The notes under the pieces: model-generated
Told to the model about the DNA's origin: nothing
Seen by the model: the letters and a program-made list of their open reading frames with translations, nothing else
Databases searched by the model: none
DNA from: Actinosynnema pretiosum
GTDB taxonomy: Bacteria > Actinomycetota > Actinomycetes > Mycobacteriales > Pseudonocardiaceae
Assembly (NCBI RefSeq): GCF_024171695.1
Contig: NZ_JAMTCF010000010.1
Location: 248,001-312,000, forward strand
Direction of reading: 5' to 3'
DNA length: 64,000 nt
Part shown: positions 46,026 to 54,728 of the stretch, in pieces
How positions within the stretch are numbered: the first letter of the stretch is position 1
Layout: every line of letters starts with the position of its first letter
Position numbers and translations under genes: made by a program

Positions 46026-47479
46026 GCGTGCTCGACGACGTGATGGCGGCGCTCGACGCGGTCCTGCCCCGGTTGGCCGCCGTGACCGGCACGCCGGGGG
46101 TCGCCGTCGCGGTGGCGACGAGCGACGAGCTCCGCACGGCCGCGACCGGGTTCGCCGACCTGGCCGCGCGCACGCCGATGACCGCCGAGACCGTCGCACC
46201 GGCGGGCTCGCTCACCAAACCGGTCACCGGCCTGGCCTTCGCGCGGCTGGTCGAGGCGGGCGTGGCCGGGTGGGACGCGCCGGTCGACGACGTGCTCCCC
46301 TCCGGGCTGCGCGGGCCGGGCGCGGCGCCGGTCACCACCGCCATGCTGGCCGCGCACCAGGGCGGCTACCGCAGCGACGTCGTCACCGCCGTGACGCCTT
46401 CCGCGCCGGTGGAGCCGATCCTGGACTACGTGCGGCGGCGGCACCGGACCGGGCGCGCCGTCGAGTACGGCGGAGCGCTGCCGCTGGTGACGGCTCCGGG
46501 GCCCTACTCGTACTCCAGCTTCGGGACCGGGGTGCTCGGCGGCGTCGTCGAGCACCTGGCGGGCGAGCCGTACGAGGCCCACGTCGACCGGGAGGTGTTC
46601 GCGCCCGCCGGGATGACCGGCACGAGCATCGACGGCGCGGGCGGCGCCACCGGGTACATGGCGTTCGGCGACTGGTGCGTGCCGAGCCCGCCGCTGCGGA
46701 CGGCGGCCTATCCGGGGGCCGGGATGCGCACCAGCGCGGCGGACTTCGCGCGGCTGCTCCAGTCCCTGCTGCGCACCGCCCGCGGCGACCGGGGCCTGGT
46801 CGGGCCGGACTCGCTCGCGGCGATGGTGACCCCGAGGGTCGAGCGCCCGAGCCCGCACGGCGTCCGCTCGTTCTCCGGCCTGACGTTCGAGCTCGCCGAC
46901 CCCGACCTGGGCGAGGACTGGTGGTGGGGGCACACGGCGGCGTTCCCGTGGGGGTTCTGGTGGGAGGCGCGGGTCTGGCCGCAGCGCGACCTGGCGGCGG
47001 TCGCGGTGGGCAACCGGTGGGACATGACCCGGTTCCACAACCCGGCCAGTCGCAGCGCGCCCGGCCTGGCCGTGGACTGGGCGGGCCGCTGGGCGCGCTC
47101 CGGCGCCCCCGCGAAGCTCGCGGACGTGGACGGCGCTCCCCGGTGGACCGGTCCCCGGCCCACCCCGGAGAGCTCGCGCTGGATGGGCGTGCTGGTGGGC
47201 GAGCGCACCCACGGCCTGCTCGGCGTGCCCGAGCCGCTGCCGGTCGCGGAGCTGACCGCAGGCGCGCGCTCCCTCGGCGGCGCGGACCCGTCCGGCTGGG
47301 ACCCGGCCGCGTTCGGGCGCGGTGTGGCGCAGGCGCGCGCGGTGGCGCCGGACCCGGCCGCGCTCGGCGAGCTCGGCCGCCAGCTCGGCCCGGCGGCGGC
47401 CCTGTGGGCGCTGGAGTGCGGGGCGTCGAGCGCGGACGTCGCGATGCCGGTCGGCTTCTACGCGGGAGCGGCCCGGTGA
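46022..47479 (+). CDS. Serine hydrolase, beta-lactamase (class C/LovD-like) fold
   Basis: 485 residues from a GTG at 46022 overlapping the previous stop. Motifs of the penicillin-binding fold are present: SxxK as SLTK at Ser63/Lys66, YSS near residue 162 (PYSYSSFG), and HTA near 303 in place of KTG. No signal peptide is visible, so it is cytoplasmic, unlike true beta-lactamases. Residues about 350-485 form an extra C-terminal region. In an assembly-line operon this fold often works as an esterase or as a LovD-like transacylase. It could add or remove the acyl group typical of detoxins; that is inference. Confidence 0.85.
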   Translation: MSVLDDVMAALDAVLPRLAAVTGTPGVAVAVATSDELRTAATGFADLAARTPMTAETVAPAGSLTKPVTGLAFARLVEAGVAGWDAPVDDVLPSGLRGPGAAPVTTAMLAAHQGGYRSDVVTAVTPSAPVEPILDYVRRRHRTGRAVEYGGALPLVTAPGPYSYSSFGTGVLGGVVEHLAGEPYEAHVDREVFAPAGMTGTSIDGAGGATGYMAFGDWCVPSPPLRTAAYPGAGMRTSAADFARLLQSLLRTARGDRGLVGPDSLAAMVTPRVERPSPHGVRSFSGLTFELADPDLGEDWWWGHTAAFPWGFWWEARVWPQRDLAAVAVGNRWDMTRFHNPASRSAPGLAVDWAGRWARSGAPAKLADVDGAPRWTGPRPTPESSRWMGVLVGERTHGLLGVPEPLPVAELTAGARSLGGADPSGWDPAAFGRGVAQARAVAPDPAALGELGRQLGPAAALWALECGASSADVAMPVGFYAGAAR

Positions 47480-48711
47480 CGCGGGTGCTGCTCTCGACGT
47501 ACGGGACGCGCGGCGACGTCGAACCGCTGCTGGCCCTCGCGGTGGAGCTGCGCGCGCTCGGCGCCGGAGTGCGGGTGTGCGCCCCGCCGGACGAGGAGTT
47601 CGCGCGGCGGCTGGCCGGTCTCGGGATCGACGCCGTGCCGGTGGGCCCGCCGATCCGGGAGCTGATGAGCGGCGCGGTCCCACCGTCGGCGGCGGAGCTG
47701 TCCCGCTACCGCGTCGAGCTGGTGGACGCGCAGTTCTCCGTCCTCCCCGCAGCGGCGGCCGGGTGCGACGCGCTGGTCGTGGCAGGCTTGGCGCAGGTGG
47801 CCGCCCGATCCGTGGCCGAGGACCTGGGCATCCGGTACGCGTACGTGACCTACGCGGCGGTCAACCTGCCGTCACCGCACCACGGGCCGCCCCCGCGCCC
47901 CGGCTGGCCTGAGCCGGAGGGTGACAACACGGCACGGTGGGCACTCGACGCCGACCTGGTCGACGCCCAGTTCCGCGAGCCGCTCAACCGCCACCGCGCC
48001 GCGCTCGGCCTGCCCCCGGTGGCCGCCGTGCGCGACCACGTCCACTCCGACCGGCCGTGGCTGGCCGCGGACCCGCTCCTGGGCCCCTGGCCGCCGGGCC
48101 AGTACCTGGAAGTGGTCCAGACCGGCGCGTGGACCACGGCGGACGAGAGCCCGCTGCCCGCCGAGCTGGCGGAGTTCCTGACCGCGGGCCCGCCACCGGT
48201 CTACGTGGGTTTCGGCAGCATCGGCCCGGCGCCCGGCGTGGCCCGCGCCGCGTTCGAGGCAGGCCGCGCCCTGGGGCACCGCGTCCTGGTGTCCCGTGGC
48301 TGGGCGGACCTGGACCTGGTCGACGGCCGGGACGACTGCCTCGCCATCGGCCACGTCAACCACCAGCGCCTGTTCGGCGAACTGGCGGCGGTGGTCCACC
48401 ACGGCGGCGCGGGGACCACGCACGCGGCTGCCAAAGCGGGCGTGCCGCAGGTGGTCGTCCCGATCCAGGTGGCCGACAACCCGTACTGGGCGGGCCGGGT
48501 GGCGGCCTGCGGGGTCGGCGCGGCCCTGGACGGCCGAACGGCGACGAGGGAGACCCTCGCGGCGGCGCTGGAAACGGCGCTGACCCGCGAGACCCGCGAC
48601 CGGGCCAGGGCGCTGGGAGCCGGGATCCGCACCGACGGGGCGAGCAGGGCGGCACGCCTGCTGCTCGACGACCTCTCCGCCCCTGCGGGATGCGGCCAGG
48701 GCCCGACTTGA
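47476..48711 (+). CDS. GT1 family glycosyltransferase (macrolide/glycopeptide type)
   Basis: 411 residues from a GTG at 47476 overlapping the previous stop. The N-terminus VLLSTYGTRGDVEPLLALA is characteristic of MGT/Gtf enzymes acting on natural products. The donor-binding C-terminal domain has VYVGFGSIG and the GT1 signature HHGGAGTT followed by GVPQVVVP and DNPYW. It is the last gene of the coupled run beginning at 30996. With the nucleotidyltransferase it makes a minimal glycosylation cassette, suggesting a sugar-bearing product or an inactivated intracellular form for self-resistance. Confidence 0.92.
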   Translation: MTRVLLSTYGTRGDVEPLLALAVELRALGAGVRVCAPPDEEFARRLAGLGIDAVPVGPPIRELMSGAVPPSAAELSRYRVELVDAQFSVLPAAAAGCDALVVAGLAQVAARSVAEDLGIRYAYVTYAAVNLPSPHHGPPPRPGWPEPEGDNTARWALDADLVDAQFREPLNRHRAALGLPPVAAVRDHVHSDRPWLAADPLLGPWPPGQYLEVVQTGAWTTADESPLPAELAEFLTAGPPPVYVGFGSIGPAPGVARAAFEAGRALGHRVLVSRGWADLDLVDGRDDCLAIGHVNHQRLFGELAAVVHHGGAGTTHAAAKAGVPQVVVPIQVADNPYWAGRVAACGVGAALDGRTATRETLAAALETALTRETRDRARALGAGIRTDGASRAARLLLDDLSAPAGCGQGPT

Positions 48712-48738
48712 CCTCCAGCAAGGTGGAGGTACCAGGCT
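48708..48738 (+). promoter_or_regulatory. MerR-type promoter with 19-bp spacer and palindrome
   Basis: TTGACC (48708-48713) and CAGGCT (48733-48738) are separated by 19 bases. Between and over the -35 lies the inverted repeat ACCTCCA (48711-48717), a 6-base spacer, TGGAGGT (48724-48730). A long spacer with a central palindrome is the hallmark of promoters activated by MerR-family regulators such as SoxR. The -35 overlaps the glycosyltransferase stop codon. The GTG of the next gene begins 7 bases after the -10, so the mRNA is probably leaderless. No merR gene is in the window. Confidence 0.7.
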
Positions 48739-48745
48739 GATCCCC

Positions 48746-49222
48746 GTGAACCGCGACGAGATCACCGAGTTCAGCGCGCTCATCAGCCGCTTCTTCCGCG
48801 CCATGGACGCGCGCGAGTTCCCCGTGGGCTGGGCGGGTGAGCACTTCACCACCGACGCGCGCCTGTCCTCCCCGATCGGCTCGGCCGAGGGGATCGAGGA
48901 GGTGGCCGCGCACGTGGCGGAGTCGGTCCGCCGCTTCGCCCGCACCCAGCACACCTCCTCGGACGTGCTGGTCGAGAGCGCCGACCCCGTCGTGCTGACC
49001 TGGAACGCGCTCATGACGCACGTCCACGCGGAGAGCACCCTCCTGGCGCGAGGCCCCGGCGCGAACCCGGTGTTCCAGGTCGGTGGCCTCTGGCGGGCCG
49101 AGCTGCGGAGCACCCCCGACGGCCCGCGGATCAGCGACCTGTCCCACGAGGCGATCTGGATCACCGGCCAGCCGCCCGCGCTGCCCGAGGGCGTGCGGCC
49201 GGTGGTGGCCGGGAGCCGCTGA
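48746..49222 (+). CDS. SnoaL-like / NTF2-fold protein
   Basis: 158 residues from a GTG at 48746. The N-terminal helix (ITEFSALISRFFRAMD) followed by a curved sheet and a WNALMTH strand fit the SnoaL/NTF2-like alpha+beta barrel. Such small proteins act as cyclases, hydratases, or ligand binders; no catalytic residue can be assigned. It has its own MerR-type promoter, so it is probably an inducible gene unrelated to the operon ending 35 bases upstream. Confidence 0.78.
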   Translation: MNRDEITEFSALISRFFRAMDAREFPVGWAGEHFTTDARLSSPIGSAEGIEEVAAHVAESVRRFARTQHTSSDVLVESADPVVLTWNALMTHVHAESTLLARGPGANPVFQVGGLWRAELRSTPDGPRISDLSHEAIWITGQPPALPEGVRPVVAGSR

Positions 49223-49235
49223 CCCGCGCCCGCGC

Positions 49236-49637
49236 TCACCCGGCGTCGCGCCGCCACCGGACCCCGCCGGGCCGCCGTCCGCCTTCACGCGCGCACTCGT
49301 GCACGGCGGCCCGCACCACCGCCAGGGGCACCTCGACGCCCGCCGGGTGGTCCCAGTCCAGTCCGATCACCAGGTACCGCCCAGACTCCCCCACCCCCTC
49401 GCTGATCCACACCTCGTCCCCGTCGACGTGGCACAGCAGCCCGCACCCGCGCGCCCCGTCCACCCCCACGTTCAGCAGGGGCGACTGCGGGTCGGACCGG
49501 TCCCACAGCTGCGCCACCACCGGCGCGCCCACCGCCACGAGGTCGTCCAGCACCCCGTCCACGTCCTCCGGTCCGCGCAGCTCCACGTCGACCGTCTGAC
49601 CGGGGTAGTACCAGGCCACCAATTCCGTCACGTCCAC
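49236..49637 (-). CDS. Imm1 family immunity protein
   Basis: 133 residues; the GTG at 49637 is chosen because GGAGGT lies 11 bases upstream and the Imm1 pattern begins there (ELVAWYYPGQTVDVEL). Middle and C-terminal features (ARGCGLLCHVDGDEVWISEGV and VPLAVVRAAVHE, separate motifs) also match Imm1. The family neutralises secreted or contact-delivered toxins, often nucleic-acid deaminases. No toxin gene is visible on either side, so this is an orphan immunity gene. Confidence 0.78.
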   Translation of the reverse strand: MDVTELVAWYYPGQTVDVELRGPEDVDGVLDDLVAVGAPVVAQLWDRSDPQSPLLNVGVDGARGCGLLCHVDGDEVWISEGVGESGRYLVIGLDWDHPAGVEVPLAVVRAAVHECAREGGRRPGGVRWRRDAG

Positions 49638-49864
49638 TCCGACGTGGGACCTCCCCGCCACGGGAGAGTGAACCGCGCAACATCTGGTACGCGGGTTCCA
49701 CTCCGTGTGGCACAGTGGTCCCGGAGCCGAAAGGCCCACGCGGCACCCCCGCACGCGCGCAGCACGCCGCGTCGCCGGGCGGAGGCCGTGGTGTGTATCT
49801 ACCTGCCCCGCATCACGGGGTAAGGCGGCACTGGTCCAGTCCCGCCTCGTGAAAGCACGTCACC

Positions 49865-51139
49865 ATGACCACGCGTTCCGTCGCCCTGCTCGACGAGTCC
49901 CCGCAGGCCCCCGCCGAGTCCCCCTCGGTCGCGCGCGCCGTGTTCGACTCCGCCGGGCCTTCCTTCTTCCCGCTGGCCCTCGTGGCCCGCTTCCCCTACG
50001 CCATGACCGTCGTCGGCGTGCTCACCCTGGTCGTCGCCGCGCGCGGCTCGATCAGCCTGGGCGGCGTCACCTCCGCGACCGCAGGTGTCGGCATGGCGCT
50101 GTTCGGGCCGCTGATCGGCGCGGCGGCCGACCGGTGGGGGCAGCGGCGCGTGCTGCTGGCCACCGGGGTCGCCACCAGCGCAGCGCTGACCGCGCTGGTG
50201 CTGTTGGCGTACTCGCCGCTGCCCTCGGCGGCGCTGCTCGTCGCCGCGTTCCTGGTCGGCGCGACCACCCCGCAGGTGCCGCCGATGTCGCGCAGCCGCC
50301 TGGTCGGCCTGGTCACCCGCCGCACCAGCGGTGCGACCCGGCCGAAGGCGGTCAACGCGGCGATGGCCTACGAGTCCGCCGCCGACGAGATGACGTTCGT
50401 CTTCGGCCCGACCCTCGTCGGTGTCCTGGCCGCCGCCTTCTCCCCCGCCGCCCCGATCATCGCCGCCGCCGCGCTGACCCTGGTGGCGGTGTGCCTGTTC
50501 GCCCTGCACCCCAGCGCGACCGCCGCCCAGCCCACCGCCGAGGACCGGGTGACCCCCGACCCGGTGAGCGCCCTGTTCCGGCCGTCACTGCTCGTGGTGC
50601 TGCTGGGCATCGTGGGCATCGGCCTGTTCTTCGGCTCGGTGCTGACCTCGCTGACCTCGTTCATGTCCGACCACGGCGACGCCGAGCAGGCCGGGCTGGT
50701 GTACGGCGCGATGGGCCTGGGCTCGGCGGTGTGCGCGCTGCTGGCCGGGATGCTCCCGCCCGCGTTCGCGCTGCGCGACCGCTGGCTGGCGTTCGCCGCG
50801 CTGGCGCTGGCGGGCGCGGTCGGGCTGAACCTGGCCACGTCGGTCCCGACCGTGGCGATCGCGCTGGCACTGGCGGGCACAGGCATCGGCCCGCTGCTGG
50901 TCACCCTGTACACGCTGGTCTCGGACCTGGCCCCGGTGGGCCGCAACGCCACCGTGATGACGATGGCCAGCACGGCGATCGTGGTCGGACAGGCCCCGGC
51001 GTCCACCCTGACCGGCTTCCTGGCCGAGGACCACGGCACGACGACCGCGCTGGTGATGCCGCTGGTGGCGGTCGCGGTGATCGCCTCGGCGGGACTGCTC
51101 AACCGGTTCTCATCCGCCCGGACGACCCCGCACGCGTAG
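49865..51139 (+). CDS. MFS transporter
   Basis: 424 residues with about twelve hydrophobic segments from residue 35 to 415. The loop after the second segment holds the family motif A-like DRWGQRRV (AAADRWGQRRVLLATG). The N-terminal 30 residues are cytoplasmic. Drug-efflux MFS proteins of this size are common beside biosynthetic loci; this one is separated from the NRPS/PKS operon by two unrelated genes, so a link to the product is only possible. A perfect hairpin follows 17 bases after the stop. Confidence 0.88.
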   Translation: MTTRSVALLDESPQAPAESPSVARAVFDSAGPSFFPLALVARFPYAMTVVGVLTLVVAARGSISLGGVTSATAGVGMALFGPLIGAAADRWGQRRVLLATGVATSAALTALVLLAYSPLPSAALLVAAFLVGATTPQVPPMSRSRLVGLVTRRTSGATRPKAVNAAMAYESAADEMTFVFGPTLVGVLAAAFSPAAPIIAAAALTLVAVCLFALHPSATAAQPTAEDRVTPDPVSALFRPSLLVVLLGIVGIGLFFGSVLTSLTSFMSDHGDAEQAGLVYGAMGLGSAVCALLAGMLPPAFALRDRWLAFAALALAGAVGLNLATSVPTVAIALALAGTGIGPLLVTLYTLVSDLAPVGRNATVMTMASTAIVVGQAPASTLTGFLAEDHGTTTALVMPLVAVAVIASAGLLNRFSSARTTPHA

Positions 51140-51156
51140 CCCGTTCACCAGGAAGT

Positions 51157-51198
51157 GCGCTCATCGTCGTCACCCGGCGAAGGGACGACGATGAGCGC
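51157..51198. terminator. 14-bp perfect inverted repeat after the MFS gene
   Basis: GCGCTCATCGTCGT (51157-51170) is matched exactly by its complement at 51185-51198 with a 14-base loop. There is no T-run. It most likely ends the MFS transcript. Confidence 0.65.
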
Positions 51199-51396
51199 GC
51201 CGACCGCACCCCCGCAGCCTGCCGCCCCGGTGATCACCACCGTGGCCGGGACGCGGAGCGCGGGGCCGGGCAAGCGACCGCTACGTCGCCGACGCGTCCG
51301 CGAGGTCACCGCCGACAGGCGGATCACCACCGTCGCGGGCGGCGCAGGCACGACGCCGAGGAGCCCCCCGCGTCCTGGCGCGCACCACGCCCTCGG

Positions 51397-51648
51397 TCCG
51401 CTGGACCTGGTGGGCTGCGCACGCACGGGGTCGTGGTGGCGCGTGGGCGCGGTAACGGCTCGTTCGAGCGGGCCGTGCTGGTGTGCGCGGGGTTCGGGCA
51501 CAGCAGCGACGCGGGGGCCTGGCGGGTCGACCGGCACCCCCGGTTCGTCGCCGACGTCACCGGGGAGAAGCTGGTGGACCTCGTCGGCTTCGGCGGGCCT
51601 GGGGTGCACGTGGCCCGGAACCTGGACCGGCGCTTCGTGCTGCACTGA
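51397..51648 (+). pseudogene. Remnant of an FG-GAP (VCBS) repeat protein
   Basis: In one frame 51421-51648 encodes VVVARGRGNGSF, then VCAGFGHSSDAGAWRVDRHPRF, VADVTGEKLVDLVGFGGPGV and a stop; the repeating FG...WRVDRHPRF...D...DLVGFG pattern is that of actinobacterial FG-GAP repeat proteins. The preceding piece DLVG sits in a different frame at about 51397-51410, so a frameshift breaks the repeat. No start codon with a binding site and no complete repeat set is present. FG-GAP repeats normally form beta-propellers on secreted proteins; here only about 1.5 repeats survive. Confidence 0.65.
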
Positions 51649-51717
51649 GGCGGTGACCTTCCGGGGCGGGCAGTGGCCGGGACGTGCCCAGGCCACCGGC
51701 GGTCCCCGGAAAACCGC

Positions 51718-51746
51718 CTGACCGCCCGTGCCCTCGTCGCTAGCGT
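51718..51746 (+). promoter_or_regulatory. Promoter of the methyltransferase gene (leaderless)
   Basis: CTGACC (51718-51723) and TAGCGT (51741-51746) are 17 bases apart, and the ATG follows 7 bases after the -10. No ribosome binding site is present. Confidence 0.5.
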
Positions 51747-51753
51747 CCGCAGC

Positions 51754-52629
51754 ATGGACCACGAGGACCCGCGCGCCTACCTGCTCGGCCTTGAAGGGCT
51801 CACGCTGCTGAAGGCGTACGCCGGTGAGCACGACCGGGAGTTCACGGAAGCGCGGATCGCCGAGATTCGCGCCCTCCTCGCGGACGGGTCGCTGGACGGC
51901 GCGGGCGTCGAGGTCGAGCGGGTGGACGCGGTCACCGGGTACCGGTTGTGGTCGCCGACCTACGACTCCCCGAACACCGCGTTCGACCTCGACGAGCCCC
52001 TGGTCGCCGGGATCGTGGACGCGCTGCCGCCGGGTGACGCGCTGGACGCCGCGTGCGGCACCGGTCGGCACGCCGTGCGCCTGGCCGGGCTCGGGCACCG
52101 GGTCGTCGGGGTGGACGGCTCGCCCGACATGCTCGCGCGCGCCCGCGCCAGGGTGCCCGGTGGCGTGTTCGCGCGCGGCGACCTGCACCGCCTGCCAGCG
52201 CCGGACTCCTCCACCGACCTGGTGGTGTGCGCGCTGGCGCTGACCCACGTGCCGGACCTGCGCCCGGTGCTGGCCGAGTTCACCAGGGTGCTGCGGCCGG
52301 GCGGTCACCTGGTGCTCTCCGACGTCCACCCGGAGCGAGTGCTGCTCAGCTCGGTGCCGAAGGTCCGCGACGCCGCCGGGCGCCCCGGCAGGCTGTCCGC
52401 GCACCGGCACCGGGTCGGCGACTACCTGCGCGCCGCGCTCCCCCTCGGCCTGCGCGTGCTGCGCTGCGAGGAGCCGACCGCACCGCCGCGCGTGAGCGGG
52501 GAGGCCGCGGTGGGTCCGTGGCAGGGGTGGCCGTGGTCGTTGGCGGCGCTGGTCCCGGAGGCCGCCGAGGCCGCGCACGCGGGGTCCCCGGCGCTGCTGG
52601 TCCGGCACTTCCGGCACGAAGGCCGGTGA
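51754..52629 (+). CDS. Class I SAM-dependent methyltransferase
   Basis: 291 residues. Residues 1-60 are a helical N-terminal cap. The SAM-binding motif I is LDAACGTGRHAVRLA near residue 91, motif II LVVCALALTHVPD and motif III VLRPGGHLVLSDVHP follow in the usual order. The acceptor is unknown. The start at 51754 is placed by the -10 box 7 bases upstream. Confidence 0.87.
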   Translation: MDHEDPRAYLLGLEGLTLLKAYAGEHDREFTEARIAEIRALLADGSLDGAGVEVERVDAVTGYRLWSPTYDSPNTAFDLDEPLVAGIVDALPPGDALDAACGTGRHAVRLAGLGHRVVGVDGSPDMLARARARVPGGVFARGDLHRLPAPDSSTDLVVCALALTHVPDLRPVLAEFTRVLRPGGHLVLSDVHPERVLLSSVPKVRDAAGRPGRLSAHRHRVGDYLRAALPLGLRVLRCEEPTAPPRVSGEAAVGPWQGWPWSLAALVPEAAEAAHAGSPALLVRHFRHEGR

Positions 52630-52669
52630 ACCGCCGGGAATTGTCGGACCCGCTGCCTACGATGCCGCC

Positions 52670-53518
52670 GTGACCGACTTCGACGCGTTGCGCACCGACG
52701 GCTCCTGGCGGCTGACCACGACCGGCGACCTGATCACCGGCGCGGTGTTCCGGCTGTCCCCGAACCCGGACCGGCGGGCGCTGGTGGAGGCGCTGGGCGC
52801 CGACGCGACCGACCCCGAGCAGTGGGAGTCCGCGCTGCTGGAGGCGTTCCTGACCGCCCCGGAGTCGGCGGACCTGACCGCACTGGAGCTGCACCTGACC
52901 GACGTGCACCACTCGGCGGCCCGCGTGGCGGTGGCGCTGGCCTCCCGCAGGCGCGAGCACCTGGCCGAACTGGTGGTCGAGCACGACTTCGAGCACCTGT
53001 ACGAGCCCGTGGTCACCTCGACCGGCCGCCGGTTCGACCCGCAGGACAAGCTGAGCGAGGGGTTCGCCGACGAGAGCGCGGTGGACCTGTGGGCCGCGCT
53101 GCCCGCGCTGCGCACCCTGCGAGTGAGGGGAACCCTGCTGTTCGACGGCCTGGACTCGTCCTCGGTGACCGACCTGCACGTGAGCGGCGCGCCGTTCGTG
53201 GACGGGGCGGTGTACCCCTACCGCGCGCCGAACGTGGTGAGCCTGACGGCGGAGATCGGCATCGACGTGTACGGGTGCGGCTGCCCGGTGGGCCACCTGG
53301 AACTGCTGACCCCGGAGGGCTACCCGGCGCTGCGGCACCTCGACCTGACCGGGATGGCGCTGGACGCGGACGAGGAGGAGGTGCTGGAGACCCTGGCGGA
53401 GCTGCCGCTGCTGCGGCAGTTGGAGACCCTGGACCTGGACCTGGAGCTGGACGAGGACGTGCCGGAGCACCTGGCACCCGCGTTCGCGCACCTGGAGCGG
53501 GGGCCGGGCGAGGACTGA
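52670..53518 (+). CDS. Leucine-rich-repeat-like hypothetical protein
   Basis: 282 residues from a GTG at 52670, preceded by TACGAT 6 bases upstream (leaderless). The second half has spaced Leu patterns such as LPALRTLRVRG, VTDLHVSG, YPALRHLDLTG and LRQLETLDLD, resembling a short leucine-rich repeat solenoid like STM4015-type proteins. It is very acidic overall with an Asp/Glu-rich tail. I do not recognise a specific function; protein-binding is suggested by the repeat. Confidence 0.7.
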   Translation: MTDFDALRTDGSWRLTTTGDLITGAVFRLSPNPDRRALVEALGADATDPEQWESALLEAFLTAPESADLTALELHLTDVHHSAARVAVALASRRREHLAELVVEHDFEHLYEPVVTSTGRRFDPQDKLSEGFADESAVDLWAALPALRTLRVRGTLLFDGLDSSSVTDLHVSGAPFVDGAVYPYRAPNVVSLTAEIGIDVYGCGCPVGHLELLTPEGYPALRHLDLTGMALDADEEEVLETLAELPLLRQLETLDLDLELDEDVPEHLAPAFAHLERGPGED

Positions 53519-53582
53519 CACCCCCTGGCCGGGGGTGGGGCCCGTGCGCAGGGCCCTTTCCCCGCCACGGTTACAGTTCGGC

Positions 53583-54008
53583 GTGAACACCGGGTCGACG
53601 GAAGGGCGGGGGCACGTGCGCGCGCTCTGCGCCGTCCTCCCCACGCCCGTCCTGCTCGTGCTCGGCGCGGTCGGGCCGCTGGACACGGCCACGTCCACCC
53701 ACGCGCCCGCGCTGGCCGCCGAGCCGTCGGCGTGGACGCTCCCGTTCGCCGACGTCGTCGCTGTGCTGCTGGCGACCGCGCTGCTCACCGCGCTGGCCGA
53801 CGTGCTGCTGCGCGCGGGCGCCGTGGCGCGGGAGGCGCTCGCGCACCGGGTCCGCACGTGGCTGGCGCTGCTCGCGCGGGTGGCGCCGCGCGAGTCCGGC
53901 GCGCCCGCCGCGGCGCCTCGCCGCGAGTTCGTCCCCGCCGCGCTCCGCCAGGTCTTCCTGACCGCGTTCCGCACCCACCGGGGCCCTCCGACCGCCGCAC
54001 GCGCGTAG
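53583..54008 (+). CDS. Small membrane protein, unknown function (possibly DUF6412-like)
   Basis: 141 residues if started at the GTG at 53583, which lies 5 bases after a TACAGT -10 box. A second GTG at 53616, with GAAGGGCGGGG upstream, would give 130 residues and place a basic start right before the first hydrophobic segment. Two membrane segments are visible: residues about 15-30 and 55-75. The C-terminal third is basic and Pro/Ala rich. It precedes a CadD-type transporter by 110 bases and may be co-transcribed with it. Confidence 0.6.
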   Translation: MNTGSTEGRGHVRALCAVLPTPVLLVLGAVGPLDTATSTHAPALAAEPSAWTLPFADVVAVLLATALLTALADVLLRAGAVAREALAHRVRTWLALLARVAPRESGAPAAAPRREFVPAALRQVFLTAFRTHRGPPTAARA

Positions 54009-54118
54009 CCGAACGCCCGTCGTCCCGGCTCGCACCCGCGCCGCCCACCGCGCCCCGCGCTCGCCGGGAGCGCGCCCCGAACTCCGGTCGGACGACCGCC
54101 ACGAGGCAGGAAAACCCC

Positions 54119-54712
54119 ATGGATCCGGCACTGCTGGGCCGCGCCGCCGCGATGTTCGCGGTCACCAACATCGACGACCTGCTGCTGCTCGCGCTCTTCT
54201 TCGGCCAGGCGCGGGGTGATCGGCGGGCCGAGCTGCGCGTGGTCGTCGGCCAGTACCTCGGGTTCGGCGCGATCCTGGCCGTGGCGGTGGTCGGCGCGCT
54301 GGGCGCGGGCCTGCTGCCCGAGGCGGTGATCCCGTACCTGGGGCTGCTGCCGCTGGCGCTGGGGGTGCGCGCGGGCTGGACGGCGTGGCGCGAGCGCGAC
54401 GCCCACGAGGACGGGGACGAGGTGGACACTGCGGCGGGCGCGGCGCAGATCGCCGCCGTGACGTTCGCCAACGGCGGCGACAACATCGGCGTCTACGTCC
54501 CGGTGTTCGCGGTGGCGGGCGCGGGCGGGACGGTCGGTTACGCGGTGATCTTCCTGGTCGGGGTGGCGGTGTGGCTGGCGGCGGGCCGGTTCCTGGCGGG
54601 CCGCCCCGTGGTCGCCCGCTTCCTGGCCCGCTGGGGGCACGTGGCGCTTCCGGTGGTGCTGATCGCGATCGGCCTGGTGATCCTGGTGGAGGGCGGCGCG
54701 TTCGGGCTGTGA
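54119..54712 (+). CDS. CadD family cadmium-resistance-type transporter
   Basis: 197 residues from the ATG at 54119 after AGGCAGGAAAA. Five to six membrane helices. Family hallmarks are TNIDDLLLLALFF near residue 15 and FANGGDNIGVYVPVFA near 120, carrying the conserved Asp pairs thought to bind the ion. Family members confer cadmium or related cation resistance. No metal-responsive regulator is adjacent. Confidence 0.85.
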   Translation: MDPALLGRAAAMFAVTNIDDLLLLALFFGQARGDRRAELRVVVGQYLGFGAILAVAVVGALGAGLLPEAVIPYLGLLPLALGVRAGWTAWRERDAHEDGDEVDTAAGAAQIAAVTFANGGDNIGVYVPVFAVAGAGGTVGYAVIFLVGVAVWLAAGRFLAGRPVVARFLARWGHVALPVVLIAIGLVILVEGGAFGL

Positions 54713-54728
54713 CCGCTCACCCGTCCGG

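Noticed and set aside
49705-51648. 647-codon plus-strand frame spanning the MFS gene
   Set aside because: Most of it is a shadow of the MFS transporter; only its last 80 codons carry the FG-GAP remnant, annotated separately.
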